From Ktedonobacteraceae bacterium (GTDB lineage Bacteria; Chloroflexota; Ktedonobacteria; Ktedonobacterales; Ktedonobacteraceae), in the NCBI GenBank assembly GCA_035653615.1, contig DASRBN010000006.1:1-64000 (forward strand): a DNA stretch of 64,000 nt, in the 5' to 3' direction. Positions 6,243-14,051 of the stretch are shown one piece after another; the stretch's first letter is position 1, and each line of letters opens with the position of its first letter. A program made the translations under genes and the position numbers. The notes beneath the pieces are model-generated. The model searched no databases. It was given only the letters and a program-made list of their open reading frames with translations, and was not told the DNA's origin.

Positions 6243-9200
6243 ATGCACCAGATTATTGCGCAAGTGGGAGGGGGCCGATTATACCAATTGTCAATCAAAG
6301 CAGATCCGATTGTCGTTGGTACCCCTGCCTGGTATGATTGGCTGGACCAGAATACCGCTTTTCTCTTCACCGATCATGTAGGAAGCTTTACCGCGCGTAA
6401 GAGCAGTTCCATTTACAATGATCAGGATTGGAGCGCTACTCGTTTTTGGAAGGGCCGGTTCTACCATATTCCCCTGGGCCCCAGCCGTTCACTCACGCTC
6501 TCACGACTGCAAGCCGCGGTGGAACGGCTCATTAGTGGCTATACTACAACCGATCTGATCGACGTGTCCGCGGAGTGCTTTTCCGCCTCCTTGCGCCCGG
6601 CATATGGGATAGGATTTCCGCTTGATCGGGCGGAGGGATTGGTGCAGGCCAAACTCCAGCGACCCGTGCTCAGCGAGGACCTGCTGGTGCGCCAGCGGCT
6701 CATCGCCCGCTTGCAAAGCGGGCTGCCTGGCCGACTCACCTTGCTGTGCGCCCCGGCCGGCTTTGGCAAGTCGACCCTGCTGGCGCACTGGGCCGCTCGT
6801 TGTGGACGGCCGGTGGCCTGGCTGGCGCTGGAGCCGGGGGATCAAGACCTGGCGGTCTTTGTGCGCCTGGTGCTGGCCGCCCTGCGCACCTGCTTTCCCA
6901 CGGCCTGCCCGGCGACGGCCCGGCTGCTGGCCAGCCAGCAGGGCCTTGACATCGAGCCGCTGGCCGCCGCGTTGCTGGCAGACCTGGCTGCTTTGCCGGG
7001 CGAGGCGTTGCTGGTGCTGGATGATTATCAGTTCATGCAGCGTGACGGGGTGCAGCGCTTGCTGGCGGCGCTGCTGGAGCACCTGCCGCCCCGACTGCAC
7101 CTGGCCCTGGCCTGCCGCTGGGACCCGCCGCTGCCGCTGGTGCGCTGGCGAGCCAGGGGCTGGCTGCAGGAGGTGCGGGGAGCCGAGTTGTGCGTGACGG
7201 AACAGGAGACGGAGGCGGTGCTGGCCGCGCTGGTGGGGGGCGAGCGGGCGCGGGCGAGCGCGCGGGTGGTGTGGCAGCGCACGGAGGGCTGGGTCGCGCT
7301 GGTACGCCTGGCGGCGTTGGGACTGCGCCAGGCGGCAGACGCGGCGGCGTATCTGCAGCACTGGAGCAGCGTGCCCGATAGTGCCAGCCGGCGCTACCTG
7401 CTGGAAGAGGTGCTGCTGCAACAACCGCAGCGGGTGCAGCAGGTGCTGCTGGGCACGGCGCTGCTTAAGCAATTCAATGAGTCGTTGTGTGCGCGGCTCC
7501 TGGAGGGCGAGGAGAGCCGGGAGTCGGTGGCAGGATTGCTGGGATGGATGGAGCAGGCGCAGTTGGTAGAGCCGAGGCAGGAGGGAGAACCGGGCTGGTA
7601 CCGGTATCGTGTGCTGCTGCGGCAGGTGCTGGAGCAGCGGGTGCGCGAGGAGTGGAGTGCGGCCGAGGTCGCGTGCTGGCATCGGCGAGCCAGTGAGTGG
7701 TATGCGAGCCGGGGGGAGATAGTCGAGGCGGTGGAGCAGGCGCAGGCGGCGGGAGAGGGAGAGCGAGCGGTACAACTGGTGGAGGGGCAGGTGAGGCGGC
7801 TTCTGGAAGAGGAGCGAGTCGAGGAGATGGAGGGCTGGCTGGAGCGATTGGAGGAGGAGCAGCGAGAGGGGAGTGCGGCATTGCTGCTGGCGCGTGCCTG
7901 GCTCAAGCACGTTCATGGCCGCTTGATGGAGCTACCAGGTCTATTGATGACTGCCGAGCAACGCTTAGACTTCCAGTTCAGGGATGCAGGTGATCCAGAT
8001 AATGCTAAATACTGGTTTCTGCGTGCATTCCTTGCGCTCGTCTGGAGCCAGTTCCAGTTCTTTACGGGGCAGATAGAAGCAAGTCTGGAGAGTGCCCACT
8101 CAGCGCTGGAATGGATTCCGCCCGAATATGAATATATAGCAAGTCATGCCCTTTCAATCCTGGCACTTTCAAGGCAAGCCAGCGGGCAGCAAGATGTGGC
8201 GCTCTTTGAACTCAATAAAGCCCTGAGAGACCAATCGGCGCGTCATAGCGTCACTGCTCGTCTACTCTTCACTCAGGCCATCATTTACTTGAATGCGGGA
8301 AAACTGCAACAGGCCGAACAGACAGCAAGACATCTGCTTCAGGTTGCCCGGCAAGCCGACCTGGCGTTGAGCCAGACCTGGGCCCACCTGTTGTTAGGAG
8401 TGGTGCATTATGAATGGAACCAGTTGGATATGGCGGTGAATCACTTCAACACAGTGATCGCTAATCGGCACCATGCCCATTTTTTTGCTGTACGTGATGC
8501 TCTATGCGGTTTAGCCCTCACCTATCAGGCACAAGGATTGAGTAGCCAGGCGAAGGAGATTGCTCGTACCTTATTGGAATGGGTTTTAGAACAGCAGAAC
8601 ATGCGCGAATTAGTAACTGTCTATGCTTTCCAGGCACAATTAGCCTTGCTCCAGGAGGATGTGGAGTCGGCTGAGATATGGTCTGTAATGGCAAGAGATC
8701 AATCAGTGCCAGGCTCGATACTGTTCTTTGATTGCACCGAGGCTCATTTGTTACTCGCCAGAGGTGACGAGCCGGGTGCAGTACAGGCTCAAGCGCTCCT
8801 TAGCCAGCGCTTGCAGCATGCAGAATCAAGCCACAATAGACGTATGACTATCAAAGTACTGGCTATGCAAGCATGGGCTTATCGGATACAAGGCCATGAG
8901 ACCGAAGCGTTAAAGGCGCTGAAACGGGCGCTTACTCTGGCACATTCCGGCAGGTTTATTCGTACCTTTGCCGACCTACCATCATTAGCCAGGATGCTAC
9001 CAGAACTGCGCAAACCACGCAAAGCGCAACAGATGATAGATGCCCCCCTCGCGGCTTATCTGCAGCAGATCCGGATGGCGTTCAAATCCGAATCCTCGCG
9101 GCCTGTTTCCGAGGAAGTGCGGCTACAGCAAGAGGGTCCAGAACTCTTGACCAACCGCGAGCGACAAATCCTGGGCTTGCTCAACAGGAATTTGACGAAC

Positions 9201-9341
9201 AAAGAGATTGCCCGTGAACTGGTCGTCACACCAGGAACGGTCAAAGTGCATACCAATAGTATTTATCGCAAACTCAGTGTGAACAATCGCCGGAGTGCTA
9301 TTATGCTTGCCAGATCGCTTGGCATTCTGGTTACACAGTGA
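6243..9341 (+). CDS. MalT/LuxR-family STAND-ATPase regulator with N-terminal GSFTARK domain
   Basis: The 1032 residues divide into a ~100-residue N-terminal domain (WYDWL...GSFTARK...LTLSRL), a STAND NTPase with Walker A APAGFGKSTLL (170-180) and Walker B LLVLDDYQ (~257-264), a long TPR-like helical region, and a C-terminal LuxR helix-turn-helix (NRERQILGLLNRNLTNKEIA..., ~960-1025). The N-terminal domain resembles those fused to many Ktedonobacterial STAND regulators. The protein should oligomerise on ligand and ATP binding and activate transcription. From about 6640 to 7905 the DNA is markedly GC- and purine-rich compared with both ends, which suggests a mosaic gene. A paralogue lies at 48164-51109. 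No target operon is evident. Confidence 0.92.
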   Translation: MHQIIAQVGGGRLYQLSIKADPIVVGTPAWYDWLDQNTAFLFTDHVGSFTARKSSSIYNDQDWSATRFWKGRFYHIPLGPSRSLTLSRLQAAVERLISGYTTTDLIDVSAECFSASLRPAYGIGFPLDRAEGLVQAKLQRPVLSEDLLVRQRLIARLQSGLPGRLTLLCAPAGFGKSTLLAHWAARCGRPVAWLALEPGDQDLAVFVRLVLAALRTCFPTACPATARLLASQQGLDIEPLAAALLADLAALPGEALLVLDDYQFMQRDGVQRLLAALLEHLPPRLHLALACRWDPPLPLVRWRARGWLQEVRGAELCVTEQETEAVLAALVGGERARASARVVWQRTEGWVALVRLAALGLRQAADAAAYLQHWSSVPDSASRRYLLEEVLLQQPQRVQQVLLGTALLKQFNESLCARLLEGEESRESVAGLLGWMEQAQLVEPRQEGEPGWYRYRVLLRQVLEQRVREEWSAAEVACWHRRASEWYASRGEIVEAVEQAQAAGEGERAVQLVEGQVRRLLEEERVEEMEGWLERLEEEQREGSAALLLARAWLKHVHGRLMELPGLLMTAEQRLDFQFRDAGDPDNAKYWFLRAFLALVWSQFQFFTGQIEASLESAHSALEWIPPEYEYIASHALSILALSRQASGQQDVALFELNKALRDQSARHSVTARLLFTQAIIYLNAGKLQQAEQTARHLLQVARQADLALSQTWAHLLLGVVHYEWNQLDMAVNHFNTVIANRHHAHFFAVRDALCGLALTYQAQGLSSQAKEIARTLLEWVLEQQNMRELVTVYAFQAQLALLQEDVESAEIWSVMARDQSVPGSILFFDCTEAHLLLARGDEPGAVQAQALLSQRLQHAESSHNRRMTIKVLAMQAWAYRIQGHETEALKALKRALTLAHSGRFIRTFADLPSLARMLPELRKPRKAQQMIDAPLAAYLQQIRMAFKSESSRPVSEEVRLQQEGPELLTNRERQILGLLNRNLTNKEIARELVVTPGTVKVHTNSIYRKLSVNNRRSAIMLARSLGILVTQ

Positions 9342-9454
9342 AGTACCCATGCCTGGCAGACCTGTCTTTTATAGACAGTATCGCGCTTTGTCATCATTGC
9401 TTGGATCAAGGGCAGGAATAGTGGGAGCGGAGGCGAGCGTGATTGGGGCAAAAA

Positions 9455-9500
9455 AACAGTGTGTTTACAGCATGCATTTCTGCCCTGTATACGTTATAGT
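9455..9500 (+). promoter_or_regulatory. Motif A promoter with no gene directly downstream
   Basis: AACAGTGTGTTTACAGCATG begins at 9455, with TATAGT at 9495-9500. This is the clearest -10 box of the family. The nearest gene starts 495 bases later, so the transcript must begin with the structured stretch at 9612-9732. Confidence 0.6.
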
Positions 9501-9611
9501 GCATTCACACACGCAATCAGTCTTGTCCTAATCAAAGGAATGAGAGTACGCGCCTGATCTTCCTATTTGACTAGAGGAAAAGGTCATCACGGAGCCGTAA
9601 CCTCCTTTCAC

Positions 9612-9732
9612 GCCAGCCGGATCTTCTATGCAGGCCTGGAGCGTAGCAGGAGTGCTACGTTGCTGGCTGTTCGTGTAGGGGGGATTAGCAAGCCGAACGA
9701 AACTTGTAGGAGTTCTCTTACGAGTTTCGTTC
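9612..9732 (+). ncRNA. Candidate structured RNA (unverified)
   Basis: Three stems are readable: GCCAGC (9612-9617) with GCTGGC (9662-9667); inside it GTAGCA (9643-9648) with TGCTAC (9653-9658); then a 14-bp stem of GAACGAAACTTGTA (9695-9708) with TACGAGTTTCGTTC (9719-9732) containing one G-U pair and a 10-base loop. A motif A promoter lies about 110 bases upstream. It could be a small RNA or a leader of the SCP2 operon. Confidence 0.35.
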
Positions 9733-9818
9733 GCCAGGCTATTCCGCAACAGGATGGTATGAGTCCGTTATACAGGCATCCGCTCTTTCACATACGTGAC
9801 CCCTAACGTAGCTCGTAA

Positions 9819-9864
9819 AACAGTGTGTTTTAAGCATGTCTCATCGCTCCCAGGCGAGTACACT
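9819..9864 (+). promoter_or_regulatory. Motif A promoter of the SCP2/glucosidase operon
   Basis: AACAGTGTGTTTTAAGCATG begins at 9819, with TACACT at 9859-9864. The predicted start near 9871 gives a leader of about 125 bases to the ATG at 9995. Confidence 0.6.
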
Positions 9865-9994
9865 CAAGGGATAGGGGCTATGAAACGAGCCTCTGATAGA
9901 AACGCAACAATGGAATAACAGGAATGGGGCCCATCCTTGTCAGGTCGCAACGCTGAAGCGCTACGACTGGGGAGTGCCTCCCGTGAGGTGAACT

Positions 9995-10357
9995 ATGGCG
10001 AATACGACGACTACTTTCTTCGAGCACCTGGCTCAACGTGGCAACGAACCCTTGCTTCATCATGTCTCTGGCAGCTTCCGCTTTGATATTGCCGGTGAGG
10101 GAAGCTGGTACGTCGTCACGAAGAACGGATCGCTGTCAGTGAGCAGAGAGGGAGCAGGGGCAGACTGTGTGCTTGTGTGCAGTCGCGAAGACTTTGACCG
10201 TATGGTGGTGGGACAGCAGAATCCCACCACGTTACTTTTGCAAGGGAAGCTGCAGGTGAGAGGTGATCTTGGGCTGGCGCTGCTGTTCCAGCGCCTTTTT
10301 CCCGATGAAAGCCTGGCCGGCAGTACACAGGGAAAGAAAGAGGGGCATGACTCATGA
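9995..10357 (+). CDS. SCP2-like sterol-carrier domain protein
   Basis: The 120-residue protein has the SCP2 pattern: a strand pair FRFDIAGEGSWYVVTKNG, a second CVLVCSREDFDRMVVGQQNP, then KLQVRGDLGLALLFQRLFP, in which the conserved G-x-hydrophobic-x-G turn leads into the final helix. Such domains bind lipids or other hydrophobic ligands in a small cavity. The stop overlaps the next start by four bases (ATGA), so it is translationally coupled to a glucosidase, an unusual pairing. GAGGTG lies before the ATG. The ligand is unknown. Confidence 0.82.
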   Translation: MANTTTTFFEHLAQRGNEPLLHHVSGSFRFDIAGEGSWYVVTKNGSLSVSREGAGADCVLVCSREDFDRMVVGQQNPTTLLLQGKLQVRGDLGLALLFQRLFPDESLAGSTQGKKEGHDS

Positions 10358-12444
10358 GCGAGAAAACGATCAGTGTTCTCGAAGGAAATAATTTTGTGGT
10401 CAGTGACTTGCGTGGAGACATCGATGCCTCGCCAACGGAGACATTGGGGCTATTTGCCTGGGATACCCGTTTTCTTTCACGCTGGCTCCTGACGGTAGAC
10501 GGTCTGCGCCTCAATGTCCTCTCGACGGATGATCTCGATTACTTCTACGTACAATACTTCCTCGTTCCAGGAACCGGTACCATTTATGTAGACGCTGATC
10601 TGTCCATCATTCGCAAGCGGGCAGTCGGTAACGGCTTTCATGAGGATTTGACGATCCTCAATCACAAAGATACCCCGGTCGATCTCAAGGTGCGTATGGA
10701 GGCAGGATCCGACTTTGCAGATCTGTTCGAGGTCAAAGATGCCCTGAAGAAGAAAGGAGCATTTTACCATCGCATCGAGCCTGATCGCCTGATACTCGGC
10801 TATCGTCGTGACCACTTTGTGCGTGAGACCTTGATCGCGGCCAGCGCGAAAGCCGATATTGACGAACACGGTTTGAGCTTCACGGTGCATATCGATCCTC
10901 ATGGTGAGTGGACAACCTGCCTGAATGTCGTCGTTGCCTTAACAGGCTTCGGGGAGTATCGCAAGGAGACCACCTATGGGCACGGAGATCAACGCTCGCG
11001 ATCCACCGTGAAGAAGAATCTCCAGAAGGCCGGTGAGGCTATCCCGCGTCTTTCGTGTGACTGGCCTGCTCTGCCGGTCACTTATCGCCGGAGTATTATC
11101 GACCTGGCGTCGTTGCGCTTTTATCCGCTAGCGCTGGGAGGACAGGCGGTTCCAGCGGCCGGCTTACCCTGGTTCATGACGCTTTTCGGTCGAGACAGTC
11201 TGATTACCAGTTACCAGGCGCTCCCGTTCGCCTCGAGTGCGGCGGTAGCTACCCTGCGTGTTCTGGCCCAACGTCAGGGAACCCGGATCGATGATTTCCG
11301 CGACGAGGAACCTGGGAAGATCTTGCACGAGGCCCGCTTTGGTGAGATGACCGCCTTCGAGGAACGGCCCCACTCGCCCTACTATGGGGCCGCCGATGCC
11401 ACGCCTCTATTTCTCATTTTGCTTGATGAGGTCGAGCGCTGGACCGGTAACGTCGAGCTGGTACGGCAGTTAGAGTGGGAAGCTCGAGCGGCATTGCGCT
11501 GGATTGATGAGTATGGAGACCGCAATGGCGATGGCTATGTCGAATATGCGCGCCGCAACCAGCAGACGGGATTGGAGAACCAGTGCTGGAAGGACTCCTG
11601 GAATTCGATCCTGTTTGCCGATGGCACGCTTTCACGCCTGCCGCGTGCTACCTGCGAGATTCAGGGGTATGTTTACGATGCAAAGAGGCGTTGCGCGCGC
11701 CTGGCACGAGAATTCTGGAATGATCCCGCGCTGGCCGAGCGCTTAGAGAAGGAAGCGGCGGAACTGAAGCGGCGGTTCAATCAAGACTTCTGGCTGGCGG
11801 ACCGCCAGTGCTTCGCGCTGGCGATTGATGGAGATGGGCGCAAGGTTGACGCGCTGACCTCGAACATCGGTCACCTGCTGTGGAGCGGCATCGTCGAGCA
11901 AGACAAAGTGAAGGCGATTGTGACGCACCTGCTCGGTCCTCGACTGTATTCTGGTTGGGGCGTGCGGACGATGGCGGAAGGCGAGGGGGGCTACAATCCG
12001 ATTGGCTATCACGTAGGTACGGTGTGGCCACACGACAATGCGTTGATCGCGATGGGTCTGAGGCGTTATGGCTATCGCGAAGAGGCAGCACGGGTGGCGA
12101 TGAATATGTTCGAGGCGGCAAGCTACTTCAAGGGACGGCTGCCGGAAGCATTTGCGGGCTACCGCCGCGATCTGACCGAATTTCCGGTGGAATACCCAAC
12201 GGCGTGTAGTCCGCAGGCGTGGGCCAGCGGGGCTCCGCTCTTGCTGCTGCGGGCGATACTTGGCTTAGAGCCGGTGGGTGAGCACCTGGTGGTTGATCCG
12301 GCCATCCCCAGTCAGCTTGGGGAGATCGAATTGCTCGACATCCCTGGGCGTTGGGGGCGTATCGATGCCTTCGGTCGTGGCAGGATTGATACAGCCGCGC
12401 TGGAAAGCAAGCCAGAGCCGGCACAGGAAAAGGTCGTTGTATAA
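10354..12444 (+). CDS. Amylo-alpha-1,6-glucosidase / glycogen-debranching-type protein
   Basis: The 696-residue protein begins with the N-terminal beta domain of bacterial debranching enzymes (FAWDTRFLSRWLLTVDG) and continues into an (alpha/alpha)6 barrel with GRDSLITSYQALP near residue 281, HEARFGEM, a GAADATPLFLILLDEV segment, WIDEYGDRNGDGYVEY, QCWKDSW and HVGTVWPHDNA. These are typical of the GDE_C/MGH-type glycosidases that remove glucose from branch points. No signal peptide is seen, so it is cytosolic. It is coupled to an SCP2-like gene and transcribed from a motif A promoter. The precise substrate (glycogen or another glucan) is not shown by sequence. Confidence 0.9.
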   Translation: MSEKTISVLEGNNFVVSDLRGDIDASPTETLGLFAWDTRFLSRWLLTVDGLRLNVLSTDDLDYFYVQYFLVPGTGTIYVDADLSIIRKRAVGNGFHEDLTILNHKDTPVDLKVRMEAGSDFADLFEVKDALKKKGAFYHRIEPDRLILGYRRDHFVRETLIAASAKADIDEHGLSFTVHIDPHGEWTTCLNVVVALTGFGEYRKETTYGHGDQRSRSTVKKNLQKAGEAIPRLSCDWPALPVTYRRSIIDLASLRFYPLALGGQAVPAAGLPWFMTLFGRDSLITSYQALPFASSAAVATLRVLAQRQGTRIDDFRDEEPGKILHEARFGEMTAFEERPHSPYYGAADATPLFLILLDEVERWTGNVELVRQLEWEARAALRWIDEYGDRNGDGYVEYARRNQQTGLENQCWKDSWNSILFADGTLSRLPRATCEIQGYVYDAKRRCARLAREFWNDPALAERLEKEAAELKRRFNQDFWLADRQCFALAIDGDGRKVDALTSNIGHLLWSGIVEQDKVKAIVTHLLGPRLYSGWGVRTMAEGEGGYNPIGYHVGTVWPHDNALIAMGLRRYGYREEAARVAMNMFEAASYFKGRLPEAFAGYRRDLTEFPVEYPTACSPQAWASGAPLLLLRAILGLEPVGEHLVVDPAIPSQLGEIELLDIPGRWGRIDAFGRGRIDTAALESKPEPAQEKVVV

Positions 12445-12462
12445 AAACGGTAAGATAGCGAT

Positions 12463-12493
12463 ACGATCTTCCCCACTATAGAGGGGAGATCGT
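12463..12493 (+). terminator. Hairpin after the glucosidase gene
   Basis: ACGATCTTCCCC (12463-12474) pairs with GGGGAGATCGT (12483-12493) with one bulged T. It begins 18 bases after the stop. No T-tract follows, so it may stabilise the 3' end or weakly terminate. Confidence 0.45.
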
Positions 12494-12519
12494 CATAGGA
12501 GGAGAAGAGAGAGCGTGGG

Positions 12520-12747
12520 GTAGAAGTATTTCCAGAAGGGAGCCTGGTCTGGGTAATCAATGAGAGTCCTTTTCGCGGGCTGAGAGGGACGATCCGGTCT
12601 ATCCACCGGATCGCGGATGATCGAGACGACCCCTTTTGTTTTTACCTGGTTGCGCTGGAAGGAGTCTATCTAAAGGAACCCTTGTGGTTTCAGTACCACG
12701 AGGTAGAGCTTGTTGCTGCTCCGTCCAGTGTGCGTGTTGCGGAGTAA
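12520..12747 (+). CDS. Small KOW-like protein with no standard start codon
   Basis: The frame 12499-12747 is open. From 12523 it encodes about 74 residues beginning EVFPEGSLVWVINESPFRG, followed by LRGTIRSI, then FCFYLVALEG and WFQYHEVELV. The pattern (a valine-rich strand, a Pro-Phe turn, G-x-x-G-T-I/V) is that of a KOW domain, which usually contacts RNA or ribosomal protein. A GGAGGAG sits at 12498-12504, but the codon where an ATG is expected reads GTA (12520-12522), and the nearby GTG at 12515 is out of frame and runs into TAG. Either it uses an unusual start or it is a recently broken gene. Confidence 0.5.
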   Translation, partial: VEVFPEGSLVWVINESPFRGLRGTIRSIHRIADDRDDPFCFYLVALEGVYLKEPLWFQYHEVELVAAPSSVRVAE

Positions 12748-12828
12748 TTTGGCAGACGACTCCAGCTGCGCAACTGATCTAAAGGAGAGGACCTTCGCTC
12801 CTGATGAATGTTGCCGTCCGAAAGGGGG

Positions 12829-12874
12829 AACAGTGTGTTTTGAGGATTTCATTTGAGCCTGGAGCTACTACACT
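12829..12874 (+). promoter_or_regulatory. Motif A promoter of the 81-residue protein gene
   Basis: AACAGTGTGTTTTGAGGATT begins at 12829, with TACACT at 12869-12874 in the conserved position. The leader to 13124 is about 240 bases long and contains two copies of the GAATGACATGC repeat. Confidence 0.55.
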
Positions 12875-12962
12875 ACAACTGGTGGTATGGTTTCTTCCGG
12901 GTTTGGAGTGCATACCTTCGAAATATGGCAATTCCGTTCTGGGTTGTCAAGTTGCGCAAGCA

Positions 12963-13056
12963 TGAGATTCTTCGCTTCTCTCAGAATGACATGCATGCTC
13001 TTTTCGTGCAGTTGGATCGAGAGGACTGAGATTCTTCGCTTCTCTCAGAATGACAT
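12963..13056. repeat. Two copies of the GATTCTTCGCTT...GAATGACATGC repeat
   Basis: Two near-identical ~28-base units, one from about 12965 and one from about 13030, each read GATTCTTCGCTTCTCTCAGA then ATGACATGCAT. The same family occurs at 14838, 22331, 30884, 40333, 40383, 42081, 42588, 56871 and 60540, in either orientation. Confidence 0.75.
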
Positions 13057-13123
13057 GCATTACGGTGAGAGAAGGACAGGCTGGCAATGATAAAAGGTGA
13101 GGAAGAAAGGAAGAAAAACGGTA

Positions 13124-13369
13124 ATGGGAATGTTGCGAGTGATATCAAAACGCGGAGATGATCGACTGCAATGGAATGAGCAGGAGGTGCTGGCTGGTAA
13201 CCCCGAGGCGCAGGCAGCAGTCCGGGAAGCAGAACGGATCTTCACGCAAGAGCAGGCCAGAGGCTCGACGGGGTATCGAGTTGATGCGGGCAAACCGATT
13301 GAGCGGCTGGGGCACTTTGACGCCCAGGCCGAGCAGATTGTTATGGTCCCGCGCGTTGTGGGGGGATAA
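13124..13369 (+). CDS. Conserved small protein, unknown function
   Basis: An 81-residue protein beginning MGMLRVISKRGDDRLQW. Its acidic, Ala/Glu-rich centre (NPEAQAAVREAERIFTQEQA) looks helical and is followed by a short beta end VMVPRVVGG. It recalls small proteins seen in Ktedonobacterial genomes, but no function is known to me. The ATG at 13124 is preferred over a GTG at 13097 because GGAAG lies about 10 bases upstream; ATG 13130 is equally possible. It is monocistronic, with a motif A promoter upstream and a strong terminator downstream. Confidence 0.7.
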   Translation: MGMLRVISKRGDDRLQWNEQEVLAGNPEAQAAVREAERIFTQEQARGSTGYRVDAGKPIERLGHFDAQAEQIVMVPRVVGG

Positions 13370-13443
13370 ATGCGCTAATGCCAGGGATATCCCTGGCGAG
13401 TTTCCTCTTGCTACCCGGGCTGTTCGCAGTCAATCATGCAGGT

Positions 13444-13503
13444 CTCCATCCTTTGAGAGGAAGTGCCAGGGACTTCTCCCCAAAGGATGGAGATTTTTTA
13501 TTT
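13444..13503. terminator. Rho-independent terminator
   Basis: CTCCATCCTTTG (13444-13455) and CAAAGGATGGAG (13481-13492) form a perfect 12-bp stem, followed by ATTTTTTATTT. It ends transcription of the 81-residue gene and lies just before the convergent gene at 13511. Confidence 0.85.
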
Positions 13504-13510
13504 CCTATCG

Positions 13511-13918
13511 CTACGAATCGGCGTAATGAAGTAAAAACGGGATGAAGCGGTTCGCCTTTTGCAGGTAGGCTTCTTCATCCGCCTCGATCATGAGCTTGTG
13601 AATGACCACGGTGTCGGCATCGGGTACTGACTCATGAGGTTGCAGGCAGAGATACATGGTTAATTTCCCCTTTTCTCTCACCTGCACTCGACCGGCTGAA
13701 TGTGGTATGCGATAGACGCGGTCTGGATTGCTGGGGCTGGGAATGTCGATATAGCCACGCTCGATCAATTGTTTGTATTGTTCAGGGGTCAAGATAGAAC
13801 GGAGAAGTTCTCCCGCTCGCCGATTTGCGGCTGGCCGCTGAAAAAAGCTGTTGACGATGAATGCCCCCAGGAGGATGAGAACAATAACAACGATGAGAAT
13901 GGTCACCAGTACATCCAT
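13511..13918 (-). CDS. Small membrane-anchored protein, unknown
   Basis: From ATG 13918 the product is 135 residues: one transmembrane helix (about 4-23, VLVTILIVVIVLILLGAFIV) and a ~110-residue cytoplasmic or external domain starting with a short helix (AGELLRSILTPEQYKQLIERG) and continuing as predicted beta strands. An in-frame ATG at 14026 would add 36 residues, but it lies upstream of the predicted motif A transcript start (~13999), so 13918 is chosen; GGGAGTTG precedes it. Family and function are not recognised. Confidence 0.75.
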   Translation of the reverse strand: MDVLVTILIVVIVLILLGAFIVNSFFQRPAANRRAGELLRSILTPEQYKQLIERGYIDIPSPSNPDRVYRIPHSAGRVQVREKGKLTMYLCLQPHESVPDADTVVIHKLMIEADEEAYLQKANRFIPFLLHYADS

Positions 13919-14005
13919 ATTCAACTCCCAGCAAAAATCAAGTTCTTCTTGCAACGCCTTTAGTAGACCCGTGGTTAGGAGTCCCCGGTTGATGGGTACG
14001 CATCC

Positions 14006-14051
14006 ACTATAATATCCACGGAACAAAAACGTATGCTGTAAATAGACTGCT
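14006..14051 (-). promoter_or_regulatory. Motif A promoter of the membrane-anchored protein gene
   Basis: On the minus strand AGCAGTCTATTTACAGCATA begins at 14051 and TATAGT occupies 14011-14006, the conserved offset. The predicted start is near 13999 and the leader to 13918 is about 80 bases. Confidence 0.6.

Larger units (their letters stand above)
9342..9994. other. Long non-coding stretch with two motif A promoters
   Basis: This 650-base gap has no convincing gene. It carries motif A promoters at 9455-9500 and 9819-9864 and a run of hairpins at 9612-9732 between them. The only open frames are short, overlap the hairpins and resemble nothing. Confidence 0.55.

Noticed and set aside
6501-7916. 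A long minus-strand open frame (471 codons) inside the LuxR gene
   Set aside because: It lies within the GC-rich block where stops are rare on both strands. The translation is low-complexity Leu/Gln/Arg/His without a ribosome-binding site or family match, so it is a codon-bias shadow.
9567-9806. An open frame across the structured stretch after the LuxR gene
   Set aside because: It overlaps the hairpins, has no ribosome-binding site and no similarity to any family.
13511-14026. The longer reading frame of the membrane-anchored protein starting at 14026
   Set aside because: The start precedes the predicted motif A transcript start and has no ribosome-binding site. ATG 13918 has both.
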